A stretch of DNA of 64,000 nt from Citrobacter enshiensis (GTDB lineage Bacteria > Pseudomonadota > Gammaproteobacteria > Enterobacterales > Enterobacteriaceae): assembly GCF_029338175.1 (NCBI RefSeq), contig NZ_CP119862.1:682001-746000 (forward strand), read 5' to 3'. A program made the translations under genes and the position numbers. A model generated the notes under the pieces. The model had not been told where the DNA came from. It saw only the letters and a list, made by a program, of their open reading frames with translations, and ran no database searches. Below, piece by piece: positions 7,985-15,663 of the stretch (positions are counted from its first letter, which is position 1; each line of letters starts with the position of its first letter).

Positions 7985-9253
7985 ATGAAAAATACATCAA
8001 CGAATAATAGAAATGAATATTACAAAATCAGTAGTTTTATCTTTCTCTATTTCTTTACCTGGTCTGCCAGTATTGGTTTGCTGGCGATCTGGCTCGGCCA
8101 AAAAGCGAATCTGAGCGGCTCGGTAATTGGCACTGTATTTGCGGTTAACGGCGTATTCTCCGTTATTCTGAAACCAATTTACGGCTATATTCTCGATAAA
8201 ATCGGCATGAGCAAATACCTGCTCTATTTTGTGGTGGCGATGTCGGCGCTGATGGCTCCGTTCTTTATTTATGTCTATCAGCCGCTGTTAATGTCCAACA
8301 CCATGCTCGGGATTATTATCGGGGCGCTCTATTTAAGCTTTGCCTGGTATGCGGGCGTGGCGGCGTGCGAATCCTATTCTGACCGTTTTAGCCGCCTGAA
8401 CGGGATGGAGTTTGGCCAGATCAGAATGTGGGGATCGCTCGGCTGGGCGGTGGCGTCCTCGTTCTCCGGCCTGCTGTTTAACCTCTCTCCGGCGTATAAC
8501 TTCATTATGGGCAGCGTCGCGTCAGTCATCATGCTGATTGTCCTGCTGAACCTGAAAGTGAACACTGACTCCGTTCACGCCGGAGAGGTACTGACCAAAG
8601 AGAAGATCGCGCCGTCGGACGTTTATGCGCTGCTGCGTAATCACAAATTCTGGGCCTTCTGCCTGTATGTGGCGGGCGTGGCGTGGATGATGTTTATCGC
8701 CGAACAGCAGTTCTCGCGCTATTTCGTTACCTTCTTCGATGACGTGCAACAGGGCAACGCCGTCTTTGGCTACCTGGGCACGGTACAGTCGGGGATGGAA
8801 TTCCTGATGTATATGGTGATCCCGCTGTTTGTGAATTTTATTGGTGCCAAGCGCGGATTATTAATTGTGGGATTAGTGGTGGGCGCGCGTCTGATTATTT
8901 CCGGCATGTGTGATTCGCACTTGTTAATTTCGATTCTCAAACCGCTGTATGGTCTGGAAATCTGTCTACTGCTGGTGTCGGTATTTAAATATATCGCCGA
9001 GCATTTCGATAAACGCGTTAACGCCACCATGTATTTATTAGGTTATCAGGCGATGCTATATGTCGGAAACGTGGTGGTGTCTTCACCTGCCGGATATATG
9101 TACGACCGCATTGGATTTGAACAGACCTATATCATTATGGGCGCCACGGCGCTGACCTTTACCCTGATTTCTGCCTTTACGTTATCCGCTTGCCAGAGCA
9201 AATGGCGCGGGGCGCAGGCCATGAACGTCGCAGAACACAATCCATCACGCTAA
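7985..9253 (+). CDS. Oligosaccharide:H+ symporter, LacY-type major facilitator
   Basis: The 422-residue protein has twelve predicted membrane helices. It shows the signature of the oligosaccharide:H+ symporter family: an ACESYSDRFSR segment aligning with the LacY Glu126 region, and EFGQIRMWGSLGW aligning with LacY EFGRARMFG, which keeps the equivalent of Arg144. It probably imports the unsaturated disaccharide or oligosaccharide hydrolysed by the neighbouring GH88 enzyme. It lies 28 bases after the DUF2264 gene and 28 bases before the GH88 gene, so the three are almost certainly one transcript. Substrate identity is inferred from neighbours. Confidence 0.9.
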   Translation: MKNTSTNNRNEYYKISSFIFLYFFTWSASIGLLAIWLGQKANLSGSVIGTVFAVNGVFSVILKPIYGYILDKIGMSKYLLYFVVAMSALMAPFFIYVYQPLLMSNTMLGIIIGALYLSFAWYAGVAACESYSDRFSRLNGMEFGQIRMWGSLGWAVASSFSGLLFNLSPAYNFIMGSVASVIMLIVLLNLKVNTDSVHAGEVLTKEKIAPSDVYALLRNHKFWAFCLYVAGVAWMMFIAEQQFSRYFVTFFDDVQQGNAVFGYLGTVQSGMEFLMYMVIPLFVNFIGAKRGLLIVGLVVGARLIISGMCDSHLLISILKPLYGLEICLLLVSVFKYIAEHFDKRVNATMYLLGYQAMLYVGNVVVSSPAGYMYDRIGFEQTYIIMGATALTFTLISAFTLSACQSKWRGAQAMNVAEHNPSR

Positions 9254-9281
9254 TTACAGCTTTAGAAGAAGGAACCGAAAT

Positions 9282-10469
9282 ATGTTAAGTCGTATCGTAG
9301 AGGAACGCCTGGTCGATATTCCTGCGCCCGTTGATGCCCACGCATTTAACGATGAGTTATGTTCCGCGCGCGGCCATGTCCTCGAACTGATTCGCCGTCA
9401 TTTAACGGAGTTCGGTGAAAAATTCCCGGCTGAAACCTGCCAGGACGGATTTTACCCGCTGACGGAAAACGTGGAGTGGACTACCAGTTTCTGGACTGGC
9501 CAACTGTGGCTGGCATGGGAGATGAGTGGGGATGAGACATTCCGCCAGCTTGCAGAAAAAAATGTGCGTTCGTTTGGCCTGCGCATCGCCGGGCGCAACG
9601 ACACCAACACCCATGATTTAGGTTTTCTGTATACCCTGTCTTGCGTGGCGGCCTGGCGTTTGACGGGCAATCGCGAGGCGCGCGGTTTCTCTTTGCTGGC
9701 CGCCGAAGCCCTGCTTGAGCGCTTCCATGAGAAGGCGAAGATCATCCAGGCATGGGGCGATCTGACTGATCCTGAACAGGCCGGACGGATGATCATCGAC
9801 TGCAACATGAACTTGCCGCTGCTCTACTGGGCAACCGAACAAACCGGCGATCCGCGCTTTGCAGAAGCTGCTAAAGCGCATGTCATGCAGGCGGCGACGT
9901 ACCTGATCCGTGATGATGCGTCGACGTACCATACCTACTACATGGACGTGAAAACCGGTGCGCCACGCTACGGTAATACGCAGCAGGGCTACGCGGACGA
10001 CTCCTGCTGGTCGCGCGGCCAGGCGTGGGGGATTTACGGTTTCCTGCTGAGCTACATCTATACCGGCGACGAGACGATGATCGCCCTGTCGAAACGGCTG
10101 GCGAACTACTTCCTGAACCGGCTGCCGGAAGATTACGTCTGTCACTGGGATCTGGCGCTGGTGGGCACCGACGCATTGCGCGATTCGTCGGCGGCGGCGA
10201 TCGCAGTTTGCGGGCTGTTGGAGTTGTTGAAGCATCTGCCGGTGACGGATCCGGATCGCGAGCGCTATCTGGCGTGGGCGAAAGGGATGATGTCGTCCCT
10301 GACCCGCCACTATCTGATGGGCAAAGACGAGAAGGGCAACGGGCTGCTGAAGCACTCGGTTTACCATCTGGCGAGTAACAAAGGCGTGGATGAGTGCGCG
10401 AGCTGGGGGGATTACTTCTACGTTGAAGCGCTGGTGCGGTTTACGCAGAGCTGGAAGTTATACTGGTAG
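9282..10469 (+). CDS. Glycoside hydrolase family 88, unsaturated glucuronyl/galacturonyl hydrolase
   Basis: This is a 395-residue cytoplasmic alpha/alpha-barrel enzyme. Motifs of unsaturated glucuronyl hydrolases are all present: THDLGFLY (Asp112), IIDCNMNLPLLYWA (Asp173), SRGQAWGIYGF and RDSSAAAI. The two Asp residues match the catalytic pair of the Bacillus enzyme (Asp88/Asp149). Such enzymes remove 4,5-unsaturated uronic acid from the end of products made by polysaccharide lyases, for example from hyaluronan, chondroitin, heparin or pectin. A clear ribosome site (AAGGAA) precedes the start. No lyase is encoded in the window, so the cell may scavenge disaccharides made by others. Confidence 0.92.
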   Translation: MLSRIVEERLVDIPAPVDAHAFNDELCSARGHVLELIRRHLTEFGEKFPAETCQDGFYPLTENVEWTTSFWTGQLWLAWEMSGDETFRQLAEKNVRSFGLRIAGRNDTNTHDLGFLYTLSCVAAWRLTGNREARGFSLLAAEALLERFHEKAKIIQAWGDLTDPEQAGRMIIDCNMNLPLLYWATEQTGDPRFAEAAKAHVMQAATYLIRDDASTYHTYYMDVKTGAPRYGNTQQGYADDSCWSRGQAWGIYGFLLSYIYTGDETMIALSKRLANYFLNRLPEDYVCHWDLALVGTDALRDSSAAAIAVCGLLELLKHLPVTDPDRERYLAWAKGMMSSLTRHYLMGKDEKGNGLLKHSVYHLASNKGVDECASWGDYFYVEALVRFTQSWKLYW

Positions 10470-10494
10470 CTGTAAAAAAGCCCGGTGGCGCTGC

Positions 10495-11820
10495 TGTATG
10501 ACCGGATACATAGGTGACAGATCAGACCGGGAACATAGGTAACACTTTCTAGTCTATCCGGAGCACACTCTGGGTTTTTCGGTCGTAGTACGCAAGCGTT
10601 ATCCCATTAAAGATGATGGCCTCCAGGTCATCATCTTGTTCTTTCAGCATAATGTACTCGCCAGTCAGCGCTTCACTCAGGAACACAGTCCCCTTTTTAC
10701 CCATATAAAGTGTTCCCCTCGATTTCACCCTGTAGACCATACCTTCTGCCGGATAAACATATTCAGGAACACTGCCATCCCCACCTGTCGGCTCGAGGGG
10801 TCGCCACACCGTTCCGGGCGTTGCGCGGCCCAGTGCTTCATGCGGCCTTTCATAGTTAAACTCTTCACGGTAGTCACTGAACCATCGCTGTTGTTCTTCC
10901 ATCGTCAATGAAGGTGTTTCCGAGCTTCAGCGCACTCTTCAGAGAACGGTGAATTCGCTCATGACGACCATTTTCCTCCGGATGTCCCAGCCCGGATACG
11001 TTCCGGTCTGACGCCCAGCTTTATTAGCCAGACCGCCGAGGCTGCTTAACCCGGCGATACCTGTTCCACTGCGAACGGCCTGCCCGTTGTCCGTTCTGAG
11101 CAACATTCCGGGAGCCTCGTATTCCAGGAATGCATCCCGTCAGGCACTGCCTGACGAAGGGCTCGCTCTCACGGTATGTTCCGACGGCAAGCGTCAGAAG
11201 ATACCGGCTCGTGATTGTCTGTCAGGGTGAAACGGGGTGGCAAGTACTCTACTGCCTCAGCAGTCTGAAGCAACCTTTAAAATCAGCGCTCCAGACCTGA
11301 TTGTTTGCACTGATAGTCGTCAGCGGCTGGCCGATTTCCCCGGTGTTCTGCGTTTTCGTTTTTTATCCGGCCCCACAGTCCCTCCCGTTTAAGAATGTCG
11401 CCGATGGTGCTGGCCAGCCGGTACGGCAAAATCCACCGGGTGGTTGAGGCACCACATCGCAGTTTTTTTGGACCCCCAGTCAGGGTGCTTTTGCCGCCAG
11501 AGCGGCTCAGTGACTGACTGATATCGTCCGGAACTGTCCCGGGAATGAGAGAGTGGAAGCAGTGCAACGGTCAGAAAGAGACGAAGATCGGAAGGGTCGA
11601 AGCGTTCAAGCCATTTGTAGCCGGCTCTTGCGACCTGATGCCGAAGAGACGGAACAGGGCAGAAAAAGGAGTCCGTACCTGCATGCAGGCACGGATAAAA
11701 TCAAGGCGTTGCATAGGTCGGGTCTCAGTCCAGGGCATAGGGAGTCTCCTCTTCTATGCCAGTTATAACTGTTACCCATGTATCCGGTCTAAAGTGTTAC
11801 CCATGTTTCCGGTTCATACC
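10495..11820 (-). mobile_element. Decayed IS481-family insertion sequence with intact ends
   Basis: The ends are related inverted repeats: left starts TGTATGACCGGATACATAGG, and right (read inward on the minus strand) starts GGTATGAACCGGAAACATGG. Each end carries a second copy of the CCGG(A/G)NACAT(A/G)GGT(A/G)ACA unit about 30 bases further in, probably transposase-binding repeats. CTGC occurs on both outer sides (10491-10494 and 11821-11824), consistent with a 4-bp target duplication. The interior holds a broken transposase. Length is about 1.3 kb, normal for an IS481-type element with its extra end repeats. Confidence 0.8.
10549..11740 (-). pseudogene. IS481-family transposase, frameshifted and inactive
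   Basis: Read on the minus strand from about 11740, the frame begins MPWTETRPMQRLDFIRA, then shifts (GYKWLERFDPSDLRLF continues in another frame), a pattern typical of IS481 DDE transposase N-termini. A middle piece around 11283-11567 contains further fragments. The last 119 codons (10908-10549) keep an intact C-terminus, with NYERPHEALGRATPGTVWRP and the YPAEGMVYRV...GTVFLSEAL block of the integrase core and C-terminal domain. No single frame spans the gene and the DDE triad is not continuous, so it is a pseudogene. Confidence 0.8.
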
Positions 11821-11861
11821 CTGCGCTTACCGGGCCTACAGGTTAAGTTTTAGGGTTTTCC

Positions 11862-11890
11862 TGGCCGGGTAAACGGCGTGCCACCCGGCA
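11862..11890. repeat. REP-like palindrome
   Basis: GGCCGGGTAAACGGC and GCCACCCGGC form an imperfect GC-rich hairpin of REP type downstream of ygiN on the minus strand. It may act as an mRNA end stabiliser or terminator for mdaB-ygiN. Confidence 0.65.
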
Positions 11891-11902
11891 ATACCACGTA
11901 AC

Positions 11903-12217
11903 TTAAAGACCTGATTCCAGAATACGAATATTCGTTTCCAGCACTTCGCCTTTGACGGCTTCGCTCCAGGCTTTCATGTGTGGGGTCTGCAGATGCGCTT
12001 CGAGATGCGCTACGCTTTCCCACCGTTCGATCATCACGATTGAATCAGGGGCTGTTGTCTGGAAACTCACGCCAGCGGCGTGATCGACCATCGGCGCATA
12101 GCCGTGGCAACCCTCTTCTCTCAAGACGGCTGGTACGATTTTAGCGAACTGCTCCAGTACCGCCTGGCGGTGGTGTTGACCTGGACGCGTACGGATTTCA
12201 GCAATGACTGTAAGCAT
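11903..12217 (-). CDS. ygiN: Quinol monooxygenase YgiN
   Basis: The 104-residue protein is of the ABM (antibiotic biosynthesis monooxygenase) fold and matches E. coli YgiN in length and sequence (MLTVIAEIRTRPGQHHRQAVLEQF..., SIVMIERWESVAHLEAH). YgiN oxidises menadiol to menadione and can form a quinone redox cycle with MdaB, whose gene lies immediately upstream on the same strand. The ribosome site AAGGAG precedes the start. Confidence 0.95.
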   Translation of the reverse strand: MLTVIAEIRTRPGQHHRQAVLEQFAKIVPAVLREEGCHGYAPMVDHAAGVSFQTTAPDSIVMIERWESVAHLEAHLQTPHMKAWSEAVKGEVLETNIRILESGL

Positions 12218-12230
12218 GGTTAACTCCTTC

Positions 12231-12290
12231 TATACCCGGCATTCTTCAAGCTGCAGCTGCGTTGGCTGCAACTCGAATTATTGGGGGCTA
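12231..12290. repeat. Short imperfect palindromic intergenic repeat between mdaB and ygiN
   Basis: The left arm TATACCCGGCATTCTTCAAG and the right arm ending CTGCAACTCGAATTATTGGG are imperfect reverse complements that meet at CTGCAG/GGCTGCAA motifs. The arms resemble the ends of longer palindromic intergenic repeats (TATACCC...TTCAAGTTGCAG) scattered in enteric genomes; here the middle seems to be missing. It would form a hairpin in the mdaB-ygiN transcript. Confidence 0.5.
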
Positions 12291-12305
12291 ATTTTGAATA
12301 ACCAG

Positions 12306-12887
12306 TTAACCAAAAATCTCGCTCAGATGCTTGCGATATTCTGCGATATAACGTGGGACGTCCGGCATTTTAATCACGTCGTTGACGATAAAGGTAGGCA
12401 GCGGATCCATCCCCAGGAACTGGTTAGCTTTATGGAACGGCAGGTATGCGCCGTCCACGCCCACGCCTTCAAAGAATTGATCTTTCTCGGTGAAGGCTTC
12501 CATCGGCGCGTTCCAGGTCAGTGAGAGCATATATTTTTTGCCCTGAATCAGACCGCCTGAACCATACTTCTTCGAGGCGTCTGAACGGGTGCGTCCATCG
12601 CTGGCGTACAGGATGCCGTGACCTTCAGTGAAGACGTCATCAATGTATTTTTTAACCGTCCACGGCGCGCCCATCCACCAGCCTGGCATCTGCCAGATTA
12701 TTGTATCGGCCCAGACGAAGTTCTGAATTTCGGTGTTGATGTCGTAATCACTTTCGGCACGGACGACTTTAACATCATGACCGAGGTCGCGCAGGAAGCC
12801 ATCCGCGACCTCGGTCAGGGTGTCATTCAACTGACCATTGGAATGGGCGAATTTTTTCGCGCCGTTGATAATCAGAATGTTGCTCAT
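12306..12887 (-). CDS. mdaB: NADPH:quinone oxidoreductase MdaB
   Basis: The 193-residue flavodoxin-fold protein equals E. coli MdaB in length. It shows the NILIINGAKKFAHSNGQLN phosphate-binding start, the WQMPGWWMGAPWTVKKYIDDVF flavin-site segment, and LTWNAPMEAFTEKDQFFEGVG. It reduces quinones by two electrons with NADPH, avoiding semiquinone radicals. The gene heads a probable mdaB-ygiN transcript. About 108 bases separate it from the end of qseC upstream. Confidence 0.96.
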   Translation of the reverse strand: MSNILIINGAKKFAHSNGQLNDTLTEVADGFLRDLGHDVKVVRAESDYDINTEIQNFVWADTIIWQMPGWWMGAPWTVKKYIDDVFTEGHGILYASDGRTRSDASKKYGSGGLIQGKKYMLSLTWNAPMEAFTEKDQFFEGVGVDGAYLPFHKANQFLGMDPLPTFIVNDVIKMPDVPRYIAEYRKHLSEIFG

Positions 12888-12995
12888 TATTTGTCCTCAC
12901 AGGAATGCGTTTGAAGGCAATTTTACGCTGATGAACGGTCCGGTGAAATTAGCAAAATGTGCAAAGTCTTTTGCTTTTTTAGCAATAATCCAGCC

Positions 12996-14345
12996 TCACC
13001 ACTTCACCGTGGCTTCAAACCCTCCCTGGGCGGCATGACTAAACGTCACCTCCATGCCATGTAATGCGGCAATACGGCGGACGATCGACAGGCCCAGCCC
13101 GCTGCCTGTCACGCTCTGTCCCGGGGGGCGATAAAAACGTTCGCCGATGTGGGGCAGAATATCGGGCGCCACGCCGGGGCCATTATCGGTAACGGTAAAA
13201 CAGCGCGCATGTAAGGTCACGTTCACGATGCTACCCTGCGGGCTGTAGCGAATGGCGTTATCCAGCAGGTTTCGTACCAGCAAACTCAGCAACAAAGGCT
13301 GCGCGGTTCGCACGACATTGTGTGCATTAATGTTCAGACGCACATCGATGTGTGCCTGCTGCGCCAGATGATAAATCTCCATCACGGCGGATTGTAGAAC
13401 CTCCTCCAGAGAGAGTTCTGCCACATCCTGTAGATTGTCGAGCGAGTCGAGTCGTGAAAGGGTTAAGAGTTGATCCACCAGACGTGTGGCGCGGTCAATG
13501 CCTGCATGCAGTTGCGCGAGCGCTTTTTCCTGGGCCTTCGGATCGTCGCCAGAGAGCTGCGCCACTTCGGTCTGGACTTTCAGTGCCGTTAAGGGGCTGC
13601 GCAGTTCATGGGCGGCGTCTGAGGTGAAGCGTCGTTCACGCACCATCATTGAGTGCGTGCGGATAAATAACTGATTGAGTGCTTCAACCAGCGGGCGGAC
13701 TTCACTGGGGACGCCTTTAGGATCAAGCGGCTCTTCTGATTCCGGGGCGCGCAAACGCAGAGTTTGAGCCAGTTTTTTCAACGGCTTGAGTTCCCAACTG
13801 AGCAACACAATCAGAATCAGCAGCATCAGTGGGAGGGCGATAAGCCAGGGGGTGAGTTGCGCCGTGACGATCGCCAACGCCATATCTTCGCGGTACTCCC
13901 ACTCTTGCCCCGCCACAATACGGTATTTACCGTCGGCGGAGGTTAACCAGATAAAACGCCATTTGTCGTTATCCCCTTTCAACCGGCCATCATCAAAACC
14001 ATCCCGACGGTAACTATAGGGAATGTCCCGTCCGTTATCGCCATCGTGCAGCACCATTCTGCCGTCGCGGGTGTACACCGCAAAGGCCAGAACATCGTCA
14101 TCGACATGGCCATGTTTGAATTTTTTCGGCGTGCGCGCCATTCGCTCTGACGCGTTGATGTCGTTGATATCCAGCGCGCTCAGACGTTTGGCAAACAGCA
14201 TCAGTTGCGTGTCAAACAGCTCATCAACGTTGTCGGTTGTTTTCTTCCACGCGACAAAGCTGGAGACCGCCCAGGTCAGGGATGCCAGGATCAGAAAGAT
14301 CAGGGTTAATCTGACCCGCAGACTGAGACGTTGCGTTAATTTCAT
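12996..14345 (-). CDS. qseC: Sensor histidine kinase QseC
   Basis: The 449-residue inner-membrane kinase has a first membrane helix near residues 11-31, a periplasmic sensor region with acidic stretches, and a second helix near 155-180. The HisKA dimerisation helix contains the phospho-acceptor His ([21 protein letters not shown]), followed by an ATPase domain with the N box ([15 protein letters not shown]) and G boxes ([26 protein letters not shown]). Length equals E. coli QseC. Its start overlaps the qseB stop (ATGA), so translation is coupled. It phosphorylates QseB in response to autoinducer-3/adrenergic signals in other enterics. Confidence 0.97.
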   Translation of the reverse strand: MKLTQRLSLRVRLTLIFLILASLTWAVSSFVAWKKTTDNVDELFDTQLMLFAKRLSALDINDINASERMARTPKKFKHGHVDDDVLAFAVYTRDGRMVLHDGDNGRDIPYSYRRDGFDDGRLKGDNDKWRFIWLTSADGKYRIVAGQEWEYREDMALAIVTAQLTPWLIALPLMLLILIVLLSWELKPLKKLAQTLRLRAPESEEPLDPKGVPSEVRPLVEALNQLFIRTHSMMVRERRFTSDAAHELRSPLTALKVQTEVAQLSGDDPKAQEKALAQLHAGIDRATRLVDQLLTLSRLDSLDNLQDVAELSLEEVLQSAVMEIYHLAQQAHIDVRLNINAHNVVRTAQPLLLSLLVRNLLDNAIRYSPQGSIVNVTLHARCFTVTDNGPGVAPDILPHIGERFYRPPGQSVTGSGLGLSIVRRIAALHGMEVTFSHAAQGGFEATVKW

Positions 14346-15001
14346 GCGTCACCCAGGGTGTAGCCGATCCCATGCACGGTACGGATAAAGTCGCTGCCGA
14401 GTTTACGGCGCAGATGATGTACATGCACTTCAACAGCATTGCTGGAGACGTCATCGTCCCAGCTATACAGTTTTTCTTCGATGAGTTTGCGCGGCAGAAC
14501 TCGCCCGCTGTTGCGCATGAGCAGTTCCAGCAGCGCAAATTCTTTCGGTTTGAGCGGTAAAGGTATTCCTGCCAGCGTCGCCATCAGGCTGCCGGGATTG
14601 AGCGTTACCTGTCCGTGACGCAGTTCGCTGCTGGCCTGGCCGTTGGCACGGCGCACCAGCGCCTCCAGTCGGGCGGCGACTTCGATGAGCGCAAAGGGTT
14701 TGCAGAGATAGTCGTCTGCGCCGAGACGCAAACCTTCAACACGTTCCGCCAGCGCATCACGCGCCGTCAAAATCAATACCGGTTCGCGTTTGCCGTTTTC
14801 ACGCCATTCGCGCAGGATCTCTCGTCCATCCATTCCCGGCAGCGTAAGGTCGAGGATCACCGCATCATAAGGGGCGCTGTAGAGCGCTTCTTTACCCAGG
14901 CGTCCTTCGGTAAACCAGTCGACGTTGAATCCCATTTTACCCAGACCCGCTTTGACGCCATCGCCAATCAACGTGTCGTCTTCTACCAGTAAAATTCGCA
15001 T
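14342..15001 (-). CDS. qseB: Response regulator QseB
   Basis: The OmpR/PhoB-type regulator is 219 residues from ATG 15001, matching E. coli; an in-frame extension to 15154 is unlikely to be translated. The receiver domain has the acidic pair near residues 8-9, the phospho-acceptor Asp in [14 protein letters not shown] (about Asp51), and Lys in CKPF. The C-terminal winged helix ends in [34 protein letters not shown]. It is in operon with qseC and divergent from ygiW. Confidence 0.97.
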   Translation of the reverse strand: MRILLVEDDTLIGDGVKAGLGKMGFNVDWFTEGRLGKEALYSAPYDAVILDLTLPGMDGREILREWRENGKREPVLILTARDALAERVEGLRLGADDYLCKPFALIEVAARLEALVRRANGQASSELRHGQVTLNPGSLMATLAGIPLPLKPKEFALLELLMRNSGRVLPRKLIEEKLYSWDDDVSSNAVEVHVHHLRRKLGSDFIRTVHGIGYTLGDA

Positions 15002-15086
15002 GATATTCGTCCTGCATTGATTCAGTCTGTTGTCAGTAAACCCTGTCGTCGCGGGCGATGTACAGAAAAAAAATCTCTTTTTTTGG

Positions 15087-15103
15087 CTTAAGAAGTTGTT
15101 AAG
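15087..15103. promoter_or_regulatory. PmrA/QseB-type box in the qseB-ygiW intergenic region
   Basis: On the minus strand the site reads CTTAAC, five bases, CTTAAG, fitting the (C/T)TTAA-N6-(C/T)TTAA direct-repeat pattern bound by PmrA and QseB. It lies between the divergent qseBC operon and ygiW, where QseB control of both is plausible. Confidence 0.6.
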
Positions 15104-15152
15104 GATTAATGTATTTAATGGACATGAAACAACATGAAAGGGAGAAAGTATC

Positions 15153-15545
15153 ATGAAGAAATTGGCTGCAATAATTGCCGTGATGGCATTGAGTTCTGCA
15201 CCGGTCCTGGCGGCTCAACAGGGCGGATTTTCTGGTCCGACGGCGACGCAAAGTCAAAGCGGTGGGTTTGTTGGCCCGAACGGTAGCAGCACGACAGTCG
15301 AAAGTGCTAAATCGCTGCGTGATGATACCTGGGTAACGCTGCGCGGGAATATCGTTGAGCGTATTTCCGACGATTTGTATCTGTTTAAAGATGCCACCGG
15401 CACCGTGAATGTAGATATCGACCACAAACGCTGGAACGGGGTGACCGTGACGCCGCAGGACGTTGTGGAAATCCAGGGGGAGGTCGATAAAGACTGGAAC
15501 TCTGTGGAGATCGATGTAAAACAGGTCACCAAAGTTGCCAAATAA
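15153..15545 (+). CDS. ygiW: Periplasmic BOF/OB-fold protein YgiW
   Basis: The 130-residue protein has an N-terminal signal peptide (cleavage near [10 protein letters not shown]) and a bacterial OB-fold (BOF, formerly DUF388) domain: [30 protein letters not shown]...[21 protein letters not shown]. YgiW is a stress-related periplasmic protein linked to the QseBC region. The ribosome site AAGGGAG is well placed. A hairpin terminator follows. Confidence 0.95.
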   Translation: MKKLAAIIAVMALSSAPVLAAQQGGFSGPTATQSQSGGFVGPNGSSTTVESAKSLRDDTWVTLRGNIVERISDDLYLFKDATGTVNVDIDHKRWNGVTVTPQDVVEIQGEVDKDWNSVEIDVKQVTKVAK

Positions 15546-15555
15546 TCCTCATCAG

Positions 15556-15583
15556 GGCCGCGCTTGCGGCCCGTTTCTTTATG
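15556..15583 (+). terminator. Terminator after ygiW
   Basis: GGGCCGC and GCGGCCC form a GC-rich stem around CGCTT, followed by a short T-rich run (GTTTCTTT), eleven bases after the ygiW stop. Confidence 0.75.
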
Positions 15584-15663
15584 TCAGAAAGATGATGTAA
15601 ATCAGCCTTCTGACGACATTCAGGCGTAAAGTGATACGCTCTACTTTTTCTGACAGAGATATC

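Larger units (their letters stand above)
10479..11840. repeat. REP element split by an insertion sequence
   Basis: The bases GCCCGGTGGCGCTGC at 10480-10494 and CTGCGCTTACCGGGCC from 11821 form one ordinary REP palindrome when joined at the shared CTGC. The IS481-family element at 10495-11820 sits exactly between the halves. A second, inverted REP (11862-11888) follows, as in a BIME cluster. Confidence 0.75.
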
